The position numbers were made by a program, and so were the translations under genes. Of a stretch of 64,000 nt of DNA, positions 57,889 to 64,000 are shown piece after piece (position 1 is the stretch's first letter; each line of letters starts with the position of its first letter). The stretch is from Echiichthys vipera. Its lineage: Eukaryota; Chordata; Actinopteri; Perciformes; Trachinidae. Below the pieces are notes generated by a model. It worked only from the letters and a program-made list of their open reading frames with translations, was not told where the DNA came from and did not search any database. The stretch spans positions 33,836,112 through 33,900,111 of the forward strand of contig OY829649.1 in NCBI GenBank assembly GCA_963691815.1, in the 5' to 3' direction.

Positions 57889-58581
57889 CTCATCTCATCT
57901 CATCTCATCTCTTCTTCAGCCTCTTATCCGGGGTCGGTTGCAGGGGCAGCAGCTTTAGCAGGGGACCCCAAACTTCCCTTTCCCGGGCCACATTAACCAG
58001 CTCTAACTGGGGGAGGATCCTGAGGCGTTCCCAGGCCAGTGTGGAGATCTAATCTCTCCACCTGGTCCTGGGTCTTCCCCGAGGCCTCCTCCCAGCTGGA
58101 CGTGTCTGGAACACCTCCCTAGGGAGGCGCCCAGGGTTCATCCTTACCAGATGATCCTGAACCACCTCAACTGGCTCCTTTCAACACAAAGGAGCAGCGG
58201 CTCTACTCCGAGTTCCTCACGGATGCTGAACTTCTCCCCCTCTCTCTAAGGGAGACTCCAGACCCCCTCCTGAGGAAACACTTTTCGGCCGCTTGTACCC
58301 GCGACCTGGTTCTTTGGGTCCTGACCCAGCTTTCATGACCACAGGTGAGGGTAGGAACCAGGACTGAGGGTAGATCCAGAGCTTTGCCTTCCTCAGCTCT
58401 CTTTTCATCACAACGGTGCAGTAGAGCGACTGCAGCTCCGCCCCCGCTGCTCCGATTCTCCAGCCAAACTCACGCTCCATCGTCCCCTCACTCGTGAACA
58501 AGATCCCGAGGTCCTTGAACTCCTTCACTTGGGGTCAGGACTCATTCCCTACCTGGAGTAAACAATCCACCGGTTTCCTGC
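57889..58581 (-). mobile_element. RTE-type LINE 3' end (D5) with 11-bp target duplication
   Basis: Flanked by TATGTTAGGGT at 57878-57888 and 58582-58592. The minus-strand frame (58217-58528) reads MKEFKDLGILFTSEGTMERE... YCTVVMKRELRKAKLWIY, then stops and shifts. The 3' UTR ends in (GATGA)n, on plus tctcatctcatctcatctc. It is about 90% like D1 by eye and 5'-truncated exactly at the target duplication. Confidence 0.9.
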
Positions 58582-58592
58582 TATGTTAGGGT

Positions 58593-59205
58593 TTGAATGT
58601 AAATTGAAGCTTTACAATAGTATGTAGACGCACTAATACACAGGTTCGGTGCTGGTTGAGTATGAATGGATTTCCAAAGTCGTTGTTATTGAATGTATTT
58701 TGTGTTGATTCGACACGTTCTCCCAGTTTAGTCTCACTGGTTTCTGTTGTGCCGACTGTGTGGACTCAGTATTGAGTAATGTACATGACTTTTATTAAAA
58801 GTAATAATAATCTGGAACTTTATTTACTGCATCAGAGGAACTTGTCCTGGTGCATTATGTTGAAAGAAGCTCTGTGCGGCTCTGTGGTGGTGGCTGACAC
58901 CCACCACCACAGTCGATAAATGGTTCATTGCCCTCTGGATCAAGTCCAAGTAAAAATAAAGCCTTTGCTAAAAGCAGCCAGCAATTATACACACTGTAGG
59001 CAGGGTTTTATCTGCCCATGCCAGGTTTTATACTGCAGTGACTCTGCTGAGAGGGAAACAGGGGGATTTATACATTTAAATCTAGGGCTTCTCTTCATCA
59101 CAATGAACCTATAACATTCATGTATAGGAACCCTATTCATCAATGGTGACGGCTCCTTATGACAATGAGGCTGAATGGAAATTAGATGCATAAAAACCCC
59201 TGTGC
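58593..59205. other. tacr1 intron 1 sequence, nothing recognised
   Basis: Contains a tandem-like CACC/GGTGG stretch at about 58883-58912 that can form a short hairpin. No repeat family match was noted. Confidence 0.4.
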
Positions 59206-59324
59206 TGCGTGTGTGTGTGTGTGTGTGAGTGCCTGAGTATGGTTGTGTGTGTGAGTGCCTGAGTATGGTTGTGTGTGTGTGAGTGTGTGTGTGTGTTGTT
59301 GCTGGTTCTAGATGTTTCTGCATG

Positions 59325-59358
<34 letters not shown>

Positions 59359-59409
59359 TGTGTGTGTGAGTGCCTGAGTATGGTTGTGTGTGTGTGTGTG
59401 TGTGTGTGT

Positions 59410-59454
<45 letters not shown>

Positions 59455-59507
59455 TGTGTGTGTGTGAGTGCCTGAGTATGGTTGTGTGTGTGAGTGCCTG
59501 AGTATGG

Positions 59508-59548
<41 letters not shown>

Positions 59549-59660
59549 TGCCTGAGTATGGTTGTGTGTGTGCTGTTGCTGGTTCTAGATGTCTCTGCAT
59601 GTCCGTGTGTGTGTGTTTGTGTGTGTGTGTGTTGTTGCTGGCTCTAGATGTCTCTGCATG
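59206..59660 (+). repeat. Compound (GT)n microsatellite with higher-order repeats
   Basis: GT runs alternate with repeated 'gagtgcctgagtatggttg' blocks (at least six) and 'gttgctggttctagatgt' blocks (three). The higher-order unit suggests unequal exchange. Confidence 0.92.
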
Positions 59661-60663
59661 TCCGCGTGTGTCTGTGTTGTGTTACGTCCGTCCTCCTCTT
59701 CCTGCCGCCCTTGATTATACGTATTGTTTCACAGCTCCACATCTACGACGATAATGATCTGTAAGCATCTGTTTATCCCTCTTTCAGGAAGAAACACGTG
59801 AACTTGACCTTTTGCTAAATGAAAATGAAATCGGCGTGAGAACAAAAAGGCAGATTGAGACGGGAACAGGCCGCACATTCAGGGACATTTGCCATTCAGG
59901 AAGTGTAGAAATCTGGTTCCTTCACCCTGACCCTCGTTCGTGCAACACACAGATGTCATTTCAAACCTGGTAGAAAAGCATTAAATCCACACAATGACAG
60001 CAAAGGACGATTCCCCCACTGTGACCCATCACTCACAGCAGCCTCTTAATGCTGCGTTAGGCACTAGTTAATATTTCACTCATTCATTTTCAGTCAGAGC
60101 TGAAACACTCACCGTAGTATTCAGTAATTCATTTTTGTTAAATAGAGCAAATCTGCAGGATCTCATCAGGGGGGTCGGAGTACTGCGCTAAAGCTGATAA
60201 GACATTTCTGCATCTGCATCGTTGCTGCAATCAGTCCTGTGGTGTTCCCGCACTACACAACCCAGATCATCAGGACACCTGTGTGCTGATGCCAGTGTGC
60301 TGAATATCATGCTGATTTTATTGAGGGGAAATAACAGTTTTTGTTCGTTTTCCATTGGATTATCTGTCCGCAGAGTCGGGGGCTCTAGGAGGGGCAGTAT
60401 TTGCTTAAAACCCCCGATAAATAAAGTGGGGAAAAGACTAAAATGGATGGAACGAGAGAAGCCAAACACTGCTCTATGGCTTCATTAGTTAAGATGATCA
60501 TATCCTTCAGTGTTGCAGTGAGAAGGGCTCACTCGCCCGTTGCACCGGCTTTACGTTTAAAGTTCAAATTTAGCTGTTTACATTGAAACACTGCCAAATT
60601 GAAGCATGCTAATTTGAGCTAAACGCTGAAGCCGTCATTCTACTTCACGACGAAAACTGTGGA
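59661..60663. other. tacr1 intron 1 sequence, nothing recognised
   Basis: No coding or repeat signature was identified. Confidence 0.4.
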
Positions 60664-61430
60664 GATTCAAAATTCAAGAAGCTTTATTTATCCCGAGTTT
60701 CAATACAAAGATGGGAAAGGATCAGGGTAAGAATAAGCTAACATAAAGTAAATCAAACAGTCAACTAGATGTGACAGAGTGCAACAGACATTGTGGTTAA
60801 ACGTAGGTTTATACAATATACAACAATACGCAGCGTGCAGTTTAGCAGCATGTTGAAATAAAATAAGTACAAACTAAATAAGTGATAAGGAGCGATAAGT
60901 GATAACAGTGTTAACGTGTAGCAGCGTTTCTGACTGAACTAAGTTACAGAACAACTAAATACAGTGATGCAGTGATGATATAAAGTGATATAAAGTGATG
61001 CAGTGATGATATAAAGTGACATTTGCTCAGGACACAGTGTCTCCACTGGTCCTTACCTGACCGGGGGGAGATGAATTATACATTTTAATGGCCACCGGAA
61101 GAAAAGACTTCCTCCGGCGTTCAGTGTTGCACCGGGAGAGAGAGTCTGTGACTGGAGGTCAGCAGCTGGTGGAGAGGGTGAGTGCTGTTGTCCAGGATGC
61201 TGTGCAGTTCAGACAGCATCCTCCTCTCAGACACCGCCACCAAAGAGTCCAGCTGGACCCCCAGGACGGAGCCCGCCTTCCTGATGATCTCACCGATCCT
61301 CTTGGCGTCTGCTGCCCTCAGTCTGCTGCCCCACTACACAAGAGCAAAGAAGATGGCACTGGCTACCACCGACTGGTAGAACATCCGCAGCATGGTGTTA
61401 CACACACTGAATGACCGGAGCCTCCTCAGG
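60664..61430 (-). pseudogene. LINE polyprotein C-terminus, inactivated
   Basis: Minus-strand translation reads LRRLRSFSVCNTMLRMFYQS, then VVASAIFFALV*WGSRLRAA, DAKRIGEIIRKAGSVLGVQL and VAVSERRMLSELHSILDN. This is the C-terminal region of a fish LINE reverse transcriptase polyprotein. There is an in-frame TAG in place of the usual codon before WG, and a frameshift near the end (before ERRRKS-like sequence). The 3' UTR runs left to 'aagcttcttgaat' at 60664. A tail relative lies at 32555-32730. Confidence 0.78.
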
Positions 61431-62420
61431 AAATAAATAAGAAGTAGAATACGGTCTGTCCGCACAATCTAAAATACTGGGATAGGAGAAACCAACCACA
61501 GTCCTCTTGGGTGGCACGAAGCTTCGGATGCAGCGACGCTGCCTCTGCAAGACAGTCTCAGGAGGTGTTTTTACACATAGAGAGGTGAGCCCTGGCATTA
61601 AAATGGCTAATTCCTTACAAAAGATACTAAAGGACATATGTGGACTGTGTGGTGACGCTTACTAAAAGAAAAGACAAACCTAATTTGGTCGGTGACCTAG
61701 AGATGAAGCCTGCCCAAACTCTGGCTCTAGAAGAATTCACTTGACTCAATAAAGCCAGACGATTTTCTGGCTATCGCTCTTCCATAAACGTAATAAACCT
61801 TTATCACACAAGCTTGCCTTGCAAATCCCAGACTTTGAAACCAGTTATAAACAGCTGGTGCAATCCAATCCGAGAGCCCTAATGCGTTTATGTGGGTCTC
61901 CTTCCTCCGCTCCCGTGGTCGTGCGTCTCAAGTGAAATGACAGATCTCGATTGCTCATGCAAATGTATTCGTCTCGGTGGACAGAATATATTGGCCTGGT
62001 CACCTGCTCAATACATTTCTCCGCCTCTTGCCTCAGGCTTCACAGGGCCTAGAGTAACGGATTGATGGGTATTGTTTAATAGTTACAGTATATCAATGTG
62101 CTCAGTGAAGTGTGGAGGGTCCGACTGAATTCATTATTGTCCAGTGAGGCTAATAGTGAGACTAATCTCCCCTCCCTTTAGTTTCAGTCGTCTGTGTGGC
62201 TGCCATAGATAGCTGCTCTTGGCCCTCTGTATGAATCACTAATGATCACTTTCCCTCATGTTAAGTCTTTAGCGACGCTCGAGCTGATCAATTCTCGGTT
62301 CCCCTCTGAGGGGACGGTTTGAAATTACAGACACTGATCATCAGAATGAGCGAGTGGGGAAGAAGAGTAAAGCTACTCTTGATCAGACACAAGGGAGATA
62401 ATTAGCGTATGCCATGTACA
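61431..62420. other. Gene-free stretch
   Basis: The sequence just right of the LINE (61440-61640) may be a further LINE-related piece ('cgatgcagcgacgctgcctc'). The rest shows nothing recognisable. Confidence 0.4.
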
Positions 62421-62590
62421 CTGGGGATCAAAATTAGTGAACTAATTATTAATACTGGATTTATTCTGAAATACTTTTTGAGGGACTTGAATGAATCTGT
62501 GGCCTTTCAATATTCTTGAAATCACAGACTTGGAGCGCTCAACATCTCTTGCAATGGCTGAGAGGGTCGTCCCTTTGGCCTTCATCACCT
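62421..62590 (-). pseudogene. Tc1-like transposase N-terminal remnant 1
   Basis: Minus-strand MKAKGTTLSAIARDVERSKS, then VISRILKGHRF, resembles the first helix-turn-helix of Tc1/mariner transposases. It is cut on its 5' side by the Harbinger-like fragment that starts at 62593. The catalytic part is missing. Confidence 0.55.
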
Positions 62591-62592
62591 TA

Positions 62593-62867
62593 GGATGCAC
62601 TCCCACTGTGCCTCCGTCCCGTGCCCCGTGCTTTAGGGTCCTTGTCCCCCCCTCCAGGCCCGTTTGTACTCACACTACCTGGGCCTCGGCGAATGCTTCT
62701 TGCTGCCTATACGTCATCACGCCGTAACACGTCACACGCATTGATGACGTCATCACGATGCGTGGCTTTGTTTACAAATCTTTCCATAGACCTCAGAGTT
62801 TTTGTGCGTCTTGTCGACTGTTTTTGAATCTTTTCAAGACCAAATTTGCAGTAAACACTCCACATTG
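62593..62867 (-). mobile_element. Harbinger-like element, truncated inverted copy
   Basis: Reverse complement of about the right half of 35465-36042. It begins 'ggatgcactcccactgtgcc' after TTA, includes 'cgtcatcacgccgtaacacg' and 'tggctttgtttacaaatctt', and stops within the SANT-like remnant at 'cagtaaacactccac'. The plus-strand frame here equals the minus-strand frame at 35808-36029, a repeat shadow. Confidence 0.75.
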
Positions 62868-62871
62868 TAAA

Positions 62872-63010
62872 GTTTCAATATTCTTGAAATCACAGACTTG
62901 GTGCGCCCAACCTCTCTCTGAAGGCTGAGAGGGTCATTCCTTTGGCCTTCATCTGGACAACCTGCTGTCTCAGGGTTTCAGTTTCCTTAGAGCCGCTCGC
63001 CATCTTGCAA
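62872..63010 (-). pseudogene. Tc1-like transposase N-terminal remnant 2
   Basis: Minus strand: MASGSKETETLRQQVVQMKA KGMTLSAF, then a frameshift before VGRTKSVISRILK. It repeats about 80 bp of remnant 1 (62504-62585) in the same orientation. Confidence 0.55.
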
Positions 63011-63141
63011 AATAACCAGGAGAGGTGCCATAAATAGGGTGTGTCCAACAATGAAGTCAATTGTCACCAGGTGTATAGAAACAGCCAAGCTTTTCACACA
63101 TGGTCTTCTTTGCTTATGTTGCTCATATAAAGGCATCAGCA

Positions 63142-63794
63142 TTAAAGCTGCAGTCGGCAAGTCTGGCAGATCGAGTTGACTCAGTCAAATTTCAAATGTT
63201 TACAACTCTCACGCCCCTCCCCCTCTACCACCGAGCTCCCCCGCTCTCTCCAATCTAGCGCTCGTCAGTGCACGTGCACCAGATTCCTGTGAACGCGCCT
63301 TTGTCTTCTCTCATCAGTAAATGGCATGAAGTACACGCTACATGGAGGTAGACTGGCTAACTTACTCATAGATAGCAACTGCTAGAGCTGCTAACGTCAT
63401 GTAGCGCGTGCCTAGCTTGAGGTGTGGGCCTCTGATATTGTAACATGCGTGAGGTGGGATCTGTGGTGTGTGCATTAACTGTGCCTAGTGCTCGTCAGTG
63501 CACGTGCACCAGATTCCTGTGAACTCACCCGTGTCTTCTCTCATCAATAAATGGCATGAAGTACACACTACATGGAGGTAGACTGGCTAACTTACTCATA
63601 GATAGCAACTGCTAGAGCTGCTAACGTCATTTAGTGCATGCCTAGCTTGAGGCGTGGGCCTATGATATTGTAACATGCGTGAGGTGGGATCTTTGGCATG
63701 TGGAGAGGAACTGTGGAGTTTTGCAAAACAAACAAAGCATATTGTCGACTTCAGGGAATACGATCAGACAAATATTGCCGACTGGGACTTTAAA
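63142..63794. mobile_element. MITE-like element with internal 230-bp duplication
   Basis: The ends pair: 'ttaaagctgcagtcggcaa' on the left and, read inward from the right, 'ttaaagtcccagtcggcaa'. Inside, 63261-63490 and 63491-63711 are direct repeats (ctcgtcagtgcacgtgcacc ... gtgaggtgggatct), about 93-95% identical by eye. Confidence 0.7.
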
Positions 63795-64000
63795 TTGAGA
63801 CTTTAATAAGTAGTTAAAATCTCCTTGCAGTCAGTTTAAATAGCAAGGCAAGTTGTTTTCTACACCTGATGCGAACCATCTCAGAGTACACATGATGACG
63901 CATACTCAAGACCGCCCTTGCAATGGACCCTGGCACAGATTGACGAACTATGCCCAGAAAGAAAGTTTCTACTTTAACCTATAAATGCACTGGACATTTT
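63795..64000. other. Right end of window, nothing recognised
   Basis: No exon or repeat signature. Confidence 0.4.

Noticed and set aside
61088..61414. 108-codon plus-strand ORF
   Set aside because: Opposite-strand shadow of a LINE reverse transcriptase remnant that reads on the minus strand.

Overview
The window is vertebrate nuclear DNA, almost certainly from a spiny-rayed (percomorph-type) teleost. It has intron-split genes with GT-AG junctions, dense fish-type retroposons and DNA transposons, and very long (AC)n/(GT)n microsatellites. There are no bacterial operons, CRISPR arrays, rRNA or tRNA genes. All functional names come from protein motifs read by eye; no search was run.

Three host loci can be supported. 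(1) 2964-4095, minus strand: two early coding exons of a Na+/HCO3- cotransporter of the SLC4 family, most likely slc4a5. The gene runs out of the left edge. (2) 22617-43550, minus strand: a complete eight-exon TspanC8 tetraspanin, best matched to TSPAN15. All junctions are phase 0 and the product is about 357 aa. (3) 55362-55765, plus strand: exon 1 of a tachykinin NK1-type receptor (tacr1), whose remaining exons lie beyond the right edge. SLC4A5 and TACR1 are also near each other in human 2p13, which supports the naming; TSPAN15 sits beside TACR2 in human 10q22. The order slc4a5 - tspan15-like - tacr1 therefore looks like a remnant of the pre-duplication tachykinin-receptor neighbourhood.

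Most other sequence is repeats. There are ten copies or fragments of a tRNA-like SINE ('SINE-A', ATGG/ATGA tail), several with clear target-site duplications. Five copies belong to a second tRNA-derived SINE ('SINE-B', (CTT)n tail), which repeatedly seeds microsatellites. Five 5'-truncated RTE-type LINE tails are present, plus several other LINE 3' ends, a pogo-like and a Harbinger-like DNA element, Tc1-like fragments and several MITE-like families. Three minisatellites stand out: 31-bp units at 9.5 kb, 31/32-bp units at 37.1-38.4 kb inside tspan15 intron 1, and 10-bp units at 56.2-57.1 kb that grew inside SINE-A sequence.

The most unusual structure is at 53737-54032. A pair of 31-bp inverted repeats encloses a copy of about 110 bp of the tacr1 5' leader, whose other copy lies about 1.1 kb downstream just before the tacr1 start codon. 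Other noteworthy structures are a long fold-back repeat (40789-41730) with a LINE fragment in one arm only, and a pogo-like element carrying a nested RTE insertion with a 13-bp target duplication.
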